Source: JABDPF01 sp036351575
GTDB lineage: Bacteria; Pseudomonadota; Gammaproteobacteria; Xanthomonadales; SZUA-36
Direction of reading: 5' to 3'
Length of the DNA stretch: 11,254 bases
Assembly: GCA_036351575.1 (NCBI GenBank)
Contig: JAZBPJ010000153.1
Location: 1 to 11,254 of the forward strand
In this document: one piece after another, positions 1-6,110 of the stretch
Position numbering within the stretch: position 1 is the stretch's first letter
Layout of the letters: each line of letters starts with the position of its first letter
The notes under the pieces: generated by a model
The model's database searches: none
What the model saw: only the letters and a program-made list of their open reading frames with translations
Told to the model about the DNA's origin: nothing
Translations under genes and position numbers: made by a program

Positions 1-998
1 ACGCCCACCACCGTGGCCAGGGCGGCGCCGGACTGCAGGCCGAACAGGCTGATGGCGGCGGCCACCGCCAGCTCGAAAAAATTGCTGGCCCCGATCAGGG
101 CGGACGGGGCCGCCACGCAGTGCTGGACGCCGAGTTTCCGGTTCAGCCAGTAGGCCAGCCCCGAGTTGAAATACACCTGGATAAGGATGGGGATCGCCAG
201 CAGCAGGATGATGACGGGCTTGGCAATGATCTGGCTGCCCTGGAAGCCGAACAGCAAGACCAGGGTCAGCAGCAGCGCCGAGAGTGAAACCGGGTGCATG
301 CGGTCCAGCACGCGCTTCAGCCGCTCTGGTCCCTGCTCATCCCGCATCAGCCAGCGACGCCACAGGCCGGCAACGATAACCGGCAGCACGATGTAGAGCA
401 CCACGGAAAGGAACAGCGTTTCCCAGGGCACGTGGATCGAGGAGATGCCCAGCAGCAGGGCCACGATCGGCGCGAACGCGAATATCATGATGACGTCGTT
501 CAGCGCGACCTGCGACAGCGTGAACCCTGGGTGCCCGTCGCTCAGGTTGCTCCATACGAACACCATGGCCGTGCAGGGCGCGGCCGCCAGCAGGATCAGG
601 CCCGCGATGTAGCTGTCCAGCTGCTCGGCGGGCAGCCAGCCAGCGAACAGGTTGCGAATGAAAAGCCAGCCCAGCAGGGCCATTGAAAACGGCTTCACGC
701 CCCAGTTGATGAACAGCGTGACACCGACCCCTTTCCAGTGCTGCCGGACTTCCTGCAGGGAGTGGAAATCGATCTTCAGCAACATGGGCAGGATCATCAG
801 CCAGATGAGGACCGCCACGGGCAGGTTGACCCGCGCGATTTCCATTTCACCCAGGGCGTCGAACTGGCCCGGCAGCAGTTTTCCAAGAACGATTCCCACG
901 ACGATGCAAAGCGCCACCCACAGGCTCAGGTAACGTTCAAAGAAGGGCATTTCGGCGCCGGCGGCGCGGCGGCCGGTGGTTTCACACTGCACGCTCAT
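1..998 (-). CDS. acr3: ACR3-family arsenite efflux permease, C-terminus cut by window edge
   Basis: Inner-membrane carrier that expels arsenite, As(III), from the cytoplasm using the proton motive force. I translated it by hand, since the frame leaves the window without a stop: 332 codons are present, against about 345-360 usual for the family, so only the extreme C-terminus is missing. Hydrophobic segments run throughout, fitting the family's ten membrane helices. The diagnostic motif APCTAMVFVWSNL carries the arsenite-binding cysteine at residue 142. A second signature, ASNFFELAVAAAISLFG, carries the conserved glutamate at residue 309. The two residues are spaced as in characterised Acr3 proteins. 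The ATG overlaps the arsC stop as ATGA (995-998), so translation is probably coupled, with AGGA about nine bases upstream as a possible ribosome site. It is the last visible gene of the ars operon. The family call is secure; the symbol could equally be given as arsB, which is used loosely for both transporter families. Confidence 0.94.
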   Translation of the reverse strand, partial: MSVQCETTGRRAAGAEMPFFERYLSLWVALCIVVGIVLGKLLPGQFDALGEMEIARVNLPVAVLIWLMILPMLLKIDFHSLQEVRQHWKGVGVTLFINWGVKPFSMALLGWLFIRNLFAGWLPAEQLDSYIAGLILLAAAPCTAMVFVWSNLSDGHPGFTLSQVALNDVIMIFAFAPIVALLLGISSIHVPWETLFLSVVLYIVLPVIVAGLWRRWLMRDEQGPERLKRVLDRMHPVSLSALLLTLVLLFGFQGSQIIAKPVIILLLAIPILIQVYFNSGLAYWLNRKLGVQHCVAAPSALIGASNFFELAVAAAISLFGLQSGAALATVVG

Positions 999-1432
999 TC
1001 CGGTGATTCCTGCAGCAGGTCGTCGATCAGGTTGCGCACCCGCATTTTTATCTCGTCGCGGGTGGCATGAAAGGTCGCCATGATTTCCTGCTCGGTGCCG
1101 CGCGCCTTGGCCGGGTCGCTCAGCGGCCAGTGGAGTTTCCTGACGGCAGGCGGCAGAACGGGGCATTGCTCGTCGGCGTGGCCGCATACGGTGACCACGA
1201 CGTTGGCAGCAGCAATCATCTCGTCGGTGACGACGGTCGATTCCTGGCCGGAGATATCGATACCGGCCTCGTGCATGGTGGCGATGGCGCGCGGATTCTT
1301 GCCGTGGGCCTCGATTCCGGCGGACTGCACGGTAAAGGACTCGCCTCCCAGTTCACGCAGCCACCCCTCGGCGATCTGGGACCGGCAGGAATTGCCGGTG
1401 CAAAGAAACATGACATTGATTCGATCAGGCAC
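995..1432 (-). CDS. arsC: Thioredoxin-coupled arsenate reductase ArsC (low-molecular-weight phosphatase fold)
   Basis: Cytoplasmic enzyme of 145 residues that reduces arsenate, As(V), to arsenite, the form exported by Acr3. The phosphatase-type anion loop CTGNSCR occupies residues 11-17, with nucleophile Cys11 and Arg17. The two further redox cysteines are Cys83 and Cys90, in VCGHADEQC, and the catalytic acid lies in the DP pair at residues 106-107. This Cys triad and spacing match the Staphylococcus aureus pI258 class, which passes a disulfide out to thioredoxin. It rules out the unrelated glutaredoxin-dependent R773-type ArsC. The start is GTG; GGAG lies ten bases upstream, and the family N-terminus begins a few residues before the CTGNSCR strand, so the internal ATG at residue 8 would be too late. 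It follows arsR by 54 bases and overlaps acr3 by four. Confidence 0.96.
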   Translation of the reverse strand: MPDRINVMFLCTGNSCRSQIAEGWLRELGGESFTVQSAGIEAHGKNPRAIATMHEAGIDISGQESTVVTDEMIAAANVVVTVCGHADEQCPVLPPAVRKLHWPLSDPAKARGTEQEIMATFHATRDEIKMRVRNLIDDLLQESPE

Positions 1433-1486
1433 GGCTGTTCTTCTCCGGAGTTGGCTGGAAACGCGCTTCGCCGCACGGAATCGGCT

Positions 1487-1819
1487 TCACGCTGCGTTCC
1501 CGGCCCTGGTGGTTTCGGTCAGGCAATACTCGGGATGACCGCCGCAGCATTCTTCGCTGAGGTAGTCGATCAGCCCGCGCATGGCGTCGAAATTGGCGCG
1601 ATAGATCACGTACCGTCCTTCACTGCGGCTGCTCACGATGCCCGCGTGCGAGAGTTCTTTCAGGTGAAAGGTCAGCGTGTTGGGCGGCACGCCGACCTGC
1701 GCGGCAATCTCGCCGGCGGGCAGCCCGTTCTGTCCAGCGGCCACGAGGGCACGAAACGCCGACAGGCGGGTCTCCTGGGCGAGCGAGGCAAGTACGGCGA
1801 CGGCGTTTAACATTTCCAT
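1487..1819 (-). CDS. arsR: ArsR-family As(III)-responsive repressor
   Basis: Winged-helix transcription repressor of 110 residues (ArsR/SmtB family) that should bind its own promoter as a dimer and leave it when arsenite binds. The helix-turn-helix covers roughly residues 34-60 (GEIAAQVGVPPNTLTFHLKEL), followed by the wing with GRYVIYRAN. The R773-type ELCVCDL site in the recognition-helix region is absent. Instead a cluster lies near the C-terminus: Cys91, Cys92 and Cys99 in EECCGGHPEYC. That resembles the C-terminal three-cysteine site known for Acidithiobacillus ferrooxidans ArsR, where it binds As(III). First gene of the ars operon. The start is ATG at 1819, only ten bases from the -10 box; a second in-frame ATG lies at 1813, and no Shine-Dalgarno sequence precedes either. 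Confidence 0.94.
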   Translation of the reverse strand: MEMLNAVAVLASLAQETRLSAFRALVAAGQNGLPAGEIAAQVGVPPNTLTFHLKELSHAGIVSSRSEGRYVIYRANFDAMRGLIDYLSEECCGGHPEYCLTETTRAGNAA

Positions 1820-1833
1820 AATCGTAGAATTAT
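1818..1833. promoter_or_regulatory. Candidate ArsR operator (inverted repeat over the -10 box)
   Basis: Perfect 5-base inverted repeat ATAAT-6-ATTAT on the plus strand, embedded in an AT-rich patch that continues to about 1845 and includes a smaller repeat TATA-GAAA-TATA at 1831-1842. It covers most of the arsR -10 element and the presumed transcription start, where a repressor would block polymerase. ArsR operators are typically short AT-rich dyads, but I see no exact match to a published consensus, so the limits are a guess. Confidence 0.4.
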
Positions 1834-1856
1834 AGAAATATAAATCGCTGCGTCAA
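1829..1856 (-). promoter_or_regulatory. Sigma-70-type promoter of the ars operon
   Basis: On the minus strand, TTGACG (1856-1851) and a perfect TATAAT (1834-1829) are separated by 16 bases. Transcription should begin near position 1822, which leaves an untranslated leader of only about 0-5 bases before the ATG at 1819, or about ten before the ATG at 1813. It is the strongest promoter by eye in this half of the window, consistent with a gene set held off by a repressor. Confidence 0.8.
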
Positions 1857-1905
1857 CCTCTTTGCGCAGTGACAGCGATAATTCCTTATTTCCGGATTGC
1901 CATGC

Positions 1906-1953
1906 CTGAAAAAAGATACCGCGGTCCGCGAGTCGCCGGGCTTATTTTTTCAG
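1906..1953. terminator. Candidate bidirectional intrinsic terminator between the enoyl-CoA isomerase gene and the ars operon
   Basis: CTGAAAAAA at 1906-1914 and TTTTTTCAG at 1945-1953 form a perfect 9-base inverted repeat around a GC-rich core of 30 bases. Read on the minus strand, the GC-rich core lies just after the isomerase stop codon and is followed by six T residues. Read on the plus strand it also ends in a T-run. The inner GC stem is short and imperfect (for instance CGCG/CGCG around GAC), so termination efficiency is uncertain. It would insulate arsR, which has its own promoter, from upstream transcription. Confidence 0.45.
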
Positions 1954-2700
1954 CCTCTCGACCAGGCCCCGCAGCGATTTCTGGGTCCCCTCGGAGAACC
2001 AGATATCGATGAAGCGGTCGCCCCGCGCCTCGTCGTAACCGTCGAAAAACTCGTGCAGGTAACGCCGCGCCATCTCGCGGGTCTGCAGCATCGCGTCACG
2101 GGGCAGGGCGAGGCGTTCCTCGCACCATTCGATGGCCCGCGGCACGACGTCCTCGACCGAATCCACGAGTTCGTCGATCATCCCGATCCCGGCAGCTTCC
2201 TCGGCCAGCATCAGTTTGCCCTCGGAGATTATCGTGTCCGCGGCGCGCGGCCCGACCAGGTGCACCAGCGCCGCGAAGGGCGGCTCCGGCACGACCAGGC
2301 CGATATGGACCTCGTTGAGACCGGTCTTGTAGGGCCCGCGCGGCATGATGCGGTGGTCGCCCAGCACACCGAGCAGGATGCCGCCGGCCGGCGCGTGGCC
2401 GGTCATCGCAAAGGCGACGGGCACCGGCAGAGTTGCGATGCGCCGCTGCAGGTCGATGAAACGGTGCCAGAAGTCCGTGAACGCCGGCCGTTCGAGGCCC
2501 AGCAGCTCGGGCACGTCCAGGCCCGCGGAAAACATGCCCGGCAGCCCCGAGAGCACCACGGCATCGGCCTCTTTCGCTGCCGACTGCAGTTCGGTGTTCA
2601 GCGCGTCGATCATCTCGCTGTTCATGGCGTTGGCCCGCGGCCGGGCCATCTGGATTTCGCGGACGGATCCGTGGTTGCGGATTTCGAGCATGGAGTTCAC
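1942..2700 (-). CDS. Enoyl-CoA isomerase of the crotonase superfamily (mitochondrial ECI1-like)
   Basis: Probable Delta3,Delta2-enoyl-CoA isomerase of 252 residues, which would shift a 3-enoyl-CoA to trans-2-enoyl-CoA so that unsaturated fatty acids can enter beta-oxidation. Both crotonase oxyanion-hole segments are present: GMFSAGLD (residues 55-62) and GHAPAGG (101-107). The likely catalytic base is Glu130 in GLNEVHIGL. That GLNE motif, the FSAGLD segment and the C-terminal TQKSL...ERLK resemble human mitochondrial ECI1 as I recall it, more than classic hydratases, which carry a PE-type glutamate here and a second glutamate further on. The start is GTG at 2700, chosen as the longest frame; ATG at 2691 (residue 4) is equally possible, and neither has a strong ribosome site. 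It stands alone with no other beta-oxidation gene nearby, so its substrate is inferred only from family resemblance. Confidence 0.86.
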   Translation of the reverse strand: MNSMLEIRNHGSVREIQMARPRANAMNSEMIDALNTELQSAAKEADAVVLSGLPGMFSAGLDVPELLGLERPAFTDFWHRFIDLQRRIATLPVPVAFAMTGHAPAGGILLGVLGDHRIMPRGPYKTGLNEVHIGLVVPEPPFAALVHLVGPRAADTIISEGKLMLAEEAAGIGMIDELVDSVEDVVPRAIEWCEERLALPRDAMLQTREMARRYLHEFFDGYDEARGDRFIDIWFSEGTQKSLRGLVERLKK

Positions 2701-2725
2701 CGTTCAGCTTCGGTTCAAGAAGCGC

Positions 2726-2754
2726 AGTCTAGACTCTGGTCATGCCAAACTCAA
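2726..2754 (-). promoter_or_regulatory. Candidate promoter of the enoyl-CoA isomerase gene, with palindrome over the -10
   Basis: On the minus strand, TTGAGT (2754-2749) and TAGACT (2731-2726) are 17 bases apart, four of six matches each, which places the start near 2719 and gives a leader of about 19 bases. The -10 lies within AGTCTAGACT (2726-2735), a perfect 10-base palindrome that could be an operator. I see no clear FadR or PsrA/FadP-type site. Confidence 0.4.
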
Positions 2755-2768
2755 AGGATGGACACGGC

Positions 2769-2840
2769 ATGAAGCTCGCCTACCGGATCCTGTTCGCCGG
2801 CATGCTGGCCATCGTGTTCTGCGGCACGGCCGTGGCATAA
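2769..2840 (+). CDS. Possible 23-residue small membrane protein or orphan signal peptide
   Basis: A short frame divergent from the isomerase gene, found by reading the gap. It encodes 23 residues, MKLAYRILFAGM followed by LAIVFCGTAVA, then TAA. The layout is that of a signal peptide or single membrane helix: Lys2 and Arg6 at the front, a hydrophobic core, and an AVA ending like a signal peptidase cleavage motif, with nothing after it. AAGGA sits ten bases before the ATG, a fair ribosome site. The last third of the frame lies in the left arm of the hairpin at 2819-2858. It is either a genuine tiny membrane protein, a secreted-protein gene truncated just after its leader, or chance. No function can be assigned and no convincing promoter is visible. 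Confidence 0.35.
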   Translation: MKLAYRILFAGMLAIVFCGTAVA

Positions 2841-2878
2841 GCCCCGGCCGTGCCGCAGTGACCGGTGACCGGGGTCAC
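2819..2878. terminator. Strong hairpin pair, probable bidirectional transcription stop after the DUF4139 gene
   Basis: Positions 2819-2831 and 2846-2858 form a perfect 13-base inverted repeat (CTGCGGCACGGCC and its complement). Inside it, GGC-ATAA-GCC can extend the stem to a tetraloop, so about 17 pairs form with one mismatch. A second dyad, GTGACC-GG-GGTCAC, follows at 2865-2878, directly next to the DUF4139 stop codon. No T-run follows on either strand, so this is not a canonical Rho-independent terminator. It may instead work with Rho or protect an mRNA 3' end. Confidence 0.5.
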
Positions 2879-2880
2879 GA

Positions 2881-4401
2881 TCACCAGGTGTAGTGCGCCG
2901 TGTACGTGATCACGGCCTCGCCTTCCGCAGGCACCTTCATGTCGAAACGAATGCGGTTGCTGTTTTCCTTGTCCCAGTCGTGGCTGGCGCCCTCGATGGT
3001 CCAGTTGGCCGCGCGGTAAAGGTTCTCCAGCACGGTAACCGTGACGGCGTCGTCCTTGTGGTTGCGCAGCCGGATCTCGAACGTTTCCCACATGTTCCGC
3101 GTACGCGTGTCGATACGGAAATCGGTTTGCTTGCGCTCGCCGACGATATCGAAGGCATTGCCCATCTCGATCAGCAGGTCCTCGTTGCGCGGCGTGTGGT
3201 CGATCACGTCCTCGCCGATGAATTCCAGGCTGTCGTCCGCGCTGTCGCGCTGCATGACCCGGAACCGGCCCGCCGGCAGCGGCATGCCCAGGCCGTTCTT
3301 TTCCTCGTTGCGAAAGCGCAGGTAAACGTTGATATCGGCGTTGCCGTAACGCCCGTAATCCTGGTCGAGCTGCTGGTAGCCGTACCAGTTCATGCCCATG
3401 GTCGGGGCGAACACCAGTTCCTTGTCGCACTTCACGCCGCGTGCCGTCGGGAACAGCTGCAGCTGCTTGGTGGAGTTGTCGGGCAGGTCGGCCGGGCGGC
3501 CCAGCGTGTACATGTGATACTCGAAAAAGGCCTTTTCGGCGAATCCGGCGTCCGATTCTGCGGCCATCGCCATTTTCATGACCATGTCCCTGCGCTGATT
3601 GGGGCGCTCGGCGCGGTTAACGTCGCCGGCGATCAGCTTGAGCTTTGCGTCCTCGAAGCTGGCGCCGGACTGGTTGATGATGCTGACCCAGCCGGACAGG
3701 TCCATCGAGCAGCCTTTTTCTTCATCGTAAATCGCACTGTAGTCGGCCCACCAGGTCATTCCCTGGGTTTCATAGGCAATGCGGGTTTGCTGCGGCCCGG
3801 CAACGGGGCTGTCCAGCAGCCATTCCAGGGTCGGCCTGGTGATCAGGCCGCCGGGCAGGCTCGAAAAGCGGATGTTGGAGTAACTGCGGATGGCCTGCAC
3901 CGTGCCGTCGTCCAGTTGCAGTGTGAGTCCGTCGCCGGCGCCCAGCAGGGTGCCTTCGACCAGGTCGACGTGGTCGCCGCGCGGCAGTTCCACGGTGATG
4001 CGCTCGCCCAGGTAACGCTGCAGAAGCTTGGCCTGGCTGACCAGGTCGAACTGGAAGCTCTGTTCCAGCACCCGCGTGCGCGGGTCGGTCAGCGAGGAAA
4101 ACGTGACCGTGGTCGGGTCGATCAGCGCCGCCACGTCGGTCACGCGCAGCGGGTGCAGGCCGCGCTGCAGATCGTAGCCGCGGTCATGGCGGACGATGGC
4201 GTAGCCCTGCACCTGGCCGCCGTAGCTGCGGCCGGCGGTGGGCCGGTAGGTTTCCGGTGCGACGGCGCCCGGCTGCATGCGCGAGTAGATGGTCACCGAG
4301 TCGCTGCTTTGCATGTCGGCAGCCGCGCCGGCGCTGCCGGCGCCCAGCGCCAGGCCGGCGATGACGGCTTGAGTGATTGAGCGTCGTTTTTGGTTTTTCA
4401 T
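2881..4401 (-). CDS. Exported DUF4139-domain protein of unknown function
   Basis: A 506-residue protein with a clear Sec signal peptide: basic MKNQKRR, hydrophobic residues 11-26, and small residues AGAAA around 24-28 as the likely cleavage zone. No lipobox cysteine follows, so a periplasmic or extracellular soluble protein is expected. Residues about 195-506 match the DUF4139 pattern: IAYETQGMTWWADYSAIY (208-225), then GWVSIINQSGASFEDAKLKL (237-256) and AGDVNRAE (258-265), and a C-terminal run of beta-rich segments. The N-terminal part (30-190) looks beta-rich but is not recognisably DUF4140, the usual partner in longer family members. The start is well supported by AAAGGAG seven bases upstream. 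It is a single gene, divergent from the sodium-dependent transporter. Its biological role is not known to me. Confidence 0.88.
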   Translation of the reverse strand: MKNQKRRSITQAVIAGLALGAGSAGAAADMQSSDSVTIYSRMQPGAVAPETYRPTAGRSYGGQVQGYAIVRHDRGYDLQRGLHPLRVTDVAALIDPTTVTFSSLTDPRTRVLEQSFQFDLVSQAKLLQRYLGERITVELPRGDHVDLVEGTLLGAGDGLTLQLDDGTVQAIRSYSNIRFSSLPGGLITRPTLEWLLDSPVAGPQQTRIAYETQGMTWWADYSAIYDEEKGCSMDLSGWVSIINQSGASFEDAKLKLIAGDVNRAERPNQRRDMVMKMAMAAESDAGFAEKAFFEYHMYTLGRPADLPDNSTKQLQLFPTARGVKCDKELVFAPTMGMNWYGYQQLDQDYGRYGNADINVYLRFRNEEKNGLGMPLPAGRFRVMQRDSADDSLEFIGEDVIDHTPRNEDLLIEMGNAFDIVGERKQTDFRIDTRTRNMWETFEIRLRNHKDDAVTVTVLENLYRAANWTIEGASHDWDKENSNRIRFDMKVPAEGEAVITYTAHYTW

Positions 4402-4421
4402 GTCAGGTCTCCTTTGTGTTC

Positions 4422-4456
4422 AACCCCATTAACGCAGAACACCGGGAAACGGGGTT
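4422..4456 (-). promoter_or_regulatory. Inverted repeat in the leader of the DUF4139 gene
   Basis: AACCCC at 4422-4427 and GGGGTT at 4451-4456 form a perfect 6-base inverted repeat with a 23-base loop. In the minus-strand transcript it lies just before the ribosome site AAAGGAG (4415-4409). It could fold in the 5' leader or serve as an operator. I could not find a convincing -35/-10 pair for the DUF4139 gene, so whether this is transcribed is uncertain. Confidence 0.3.
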
Positions 4457-4471
4457 AAAAATGATGGCGCC

Positions 4472-4500
4472 TTGCGTTTCCGATATCGACTGTCTATAAA
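4472..4500 (+). promoter_or_regulatory. Sigma-70-type promoter of the sodium-dependent transporter gene
   Basis: TTGCGT (4472-4477) and TATAAA (4495-4500) lie 17 bases apart, five of six matches in the -10. Transcription should start near 4507, giving a leader of about 60 bases before the TTG start. The spacer contains the 8-base palindrome CGATATCG (4481-4488). The rest of the 166-base divergent gap holds the DUF4139 ribosome site and leader. Confidence 0.6.
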
Positions 4501-4567
4501 TGAGCCTCGCGTTCAATGCCGGGGGCAAACAGATTTTCGGCAGGTCCGCCGTTAGCGGGGAGCTCTT

Positions 4568-6073
4568 TTGACAGATCATGCGAAACTGAGGTTTTCGTCC
4601 CGGCTCGGGTTGATCCTGAGCGTGCTCGGCATCGCGGTGGGCACCGGCAACATCTGGCGGTTTCCGCGTATCGCCGCCCAGAACGCCGGCGACGACGGCG
4701 CCGGCGCTTTCCTCGTCGCCTGGCTGGTTTTCCTGTTCGTTTGGAGCGTGCCGCTGATCATCGCGGAGTACGCCCTCGGCCGCAAGGGCCGCATGGGTGT
4801 CGTGGGAACGTTCGTAAAAATTGCCGGTGGGCGATTTGCCTGGATGGGCGCGTTCGTCGCCTTTGTCGCGACCGCCATCATGTTCTATTACTCCGTCGTG
4901 GCAGGCTGGTGTGTCTACTACCTGGTCCAGATGACCGTCGATCCCCTGCCGCTGAGCATCGAGGCGGCCCAGAACACCTGGGACGGTTTCCAGGGAGGTG
5001 CGTTCCCGGTTGCATTTCACGCCCTTGCCATGGGCCTTGGCGCCCTGGTCGTTTGGAACGGGATCAAGTCGATCGAGCGCGCAAACCTGGTGCTGATTCC
5101 CGCCCTGCTGGCGATCGTACTGATCTCCCTGGTTCGCACCCTGACGCTGGACGGCGCATCCGAGGGCATCGCCTTCCTGTTCACGCCGGACTGGTCCACG
5201 CTGTCGAAACCGAGAATCTGGCTCGAAGCACTGACCCAGAACGCCTGGGATACGGGGGCCGGCTGGGGGCTGATCCTGACTTACGGCGCGTATATGCAAA
5301 GCCGTCACGGGGTCGTGAAGAACGCATTCATGACGGGTGTCGGCAACAATACGGTCTCCCTGCTGGCGGCGATCATCATCTTCGGAACCGTGTTCGCCAT
5401 ACTCGGCGCCAGCATGAGCCAGGCCGAAATACTTGAGATCATGAAATCGAGCGGGCCCGCAGCCACCGGGCTGACGTTTATCTGGATGCCCCAGCTGTTT
5501 GCAAAGATGCCGGGAGGAAGCCTGTTCGCCATGTTGTTTTTCCTCGGGCTCGCATTCGCCGCCTTCAGTTCGCTGATTGCCATGATCGAGCTGAGCACGC
5601 GCGTGCTGGTGGATTTCGGCATTGCGCGCCGGCAGGCTATCGTCGGTATCTGCGTCATCGGGTTCAGCCTGGGTATTCCGTCCGCGATCAATCTCGATTT
5701 CTTCGCCAACCAGGATTTCGTCTGGGGCGTGGCGCTGATGATTTCCGGCGCGTTCATCGCCTTTGCCGTGATCCGGCATGGCGCCTCGAAGCTCCGTGCC
5801 GAGTGCATCGATGAGCAGCCGGGGGACTGGAACGCCGGGCCGCTGTGGGATGCCGCGATACGCTTCGTCATTCCGACGCTCGCTGTGCTGCTGCTGGGCT
5901 GGTGGCTGTACCAGGCTGCCCGCGTCTACTCGCCGGATCGCTGGTTCGATCCCCTTGATCCCTTCAGCGTCATGACCTGCCTGGCGCAGTGGGGCATCAT
6001 GCTGATCGCATTCCTGCTGCTCAACCGCCGTATGGTCGAAAAGATAAGGGGTTCACGGCAAGGCAAGGAATAA
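4568..6073 (+). CDS. Sodium-dependent transporter, NSS/SNF family
   Basis: Inner-membrane Na+-coupled symporter of 501 residues in the neurotransmitter:sodium symporter family, which carries amino acids or related amines; LeuT is the bacterial model. The family signature AVGTGNIWRFP lies in the first helix (residues 23-33), where the unwound segment binds substrate and Na+. The sixth-helix region shows GAGWGLILTYGAY (230-242), and the eighth shows FAAFSSLIAMIE (330-341), whose paired serines correspond to the LeuT Na2 site. About twelve hydrophobic segments can be counted, the last at 472-486 followed by a basic tail. The start is TTG: the frame opens there, GGGGAG lies five bases upstream, and residues 10-31 immediately give the conserved first helix. 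The substrate cannot be read from sequence. It stands alone with no adjacent catabolic gene. Confidence 0.94.
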   Translation: MTDHAKLRFSSRLGLILSVLGIAVGTGNIWRFPRIAAQNAGDDGAGAFLVAWLVFLFVWSVPLIIAEYALGRKGRMGVVGTFVKIAGGRFAWMGAFVAFVATAIMFYYSVVAGWCVYYLVQMTVDPLPLSIEAAQNTWDGFQGGAFPVAFHALAMGLGALVVWNGIKSIERANLVLIPALLAIVLISLVRTLTLDGASEGIAFLFTPDWSTLSKPRIWLEALTQNAWDTGAGWGLILTYGAYMQSRHGVVKNAFMTGVGNNTVSLLAAIIIFGTVFAILGASMSQAEILEIMKSSGPAATGLTFIWMPQLFAKMPGGSLFAMLFFLGLAFAAFSSLIAMIELSTRVLVDFGIARRQAIVGICVIGFSLGIPSAINLDFFANQDFVWGVALMISGAFIAFAVIRHGASKLRAECIDEQPGDWNAGPLWDAAIRFVIPTLAVLLLGWWLYQAARVYSPDRWFDPLDPFSVMTCLAQWGIMLIAFLLLNRRMVEKIRGSRQGKE

Positions 6074-6093
6074 CCTGGTTCTGCTGCAGTTCG

Positions 6094-6108
6094 GCAGCGC
6101 GCTGCTTT
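6094..6108 (+). terminator. Weak candidate terminator after the transporter gene
   Basis: The 12-base palindrome GCAGCGCGCTGC (6094-6105) is followed by TTTCATT. The stem is short and its loop would open part of the palindrome, so it may terminate poorly. Read-through into the next gene is possible. Confidence 0.3.
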
Positions 6109-6110
6109 CA

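Noticed and set aside
1..1856. Arsenic island as a recently acquired mobile element
   Set aside because: I see no integrase, transposase, tRNA target site or flanking repeats in the window, and the coding composition is like that of its neighbours apart from the AT-rich promoter.
1897..2772. A 291-codon plus-strand frame opposite the enoyl-CoA isomerase gene
   Set aside because: The minus-strand frame has both oxyanion-hole motifs and the catalytic glutamate. The plus-strand product is Arg/His/Gln-rich without any motif.
2893..4380. A 495-codon open frame antisense to the DUF4139 gene
   Set aside because: It mirrors a real gene with a signal peptide, ribosome site and known domain. Its translation is low in complexity, rich in Ala, Val, Gly, Gln, Arg and His, and has no recognisable domain. 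This is a common shadow in GC-rich DNA.
4403..5779. A 458-codon open frame antisense to the sodium-dependent transporter gene
   Set aside because: The transporter frame carries family motifs throughout. The antisense product is a hydrophilic, Asp/Gln/Arg/His-rich string with no domain and no ribosome site.
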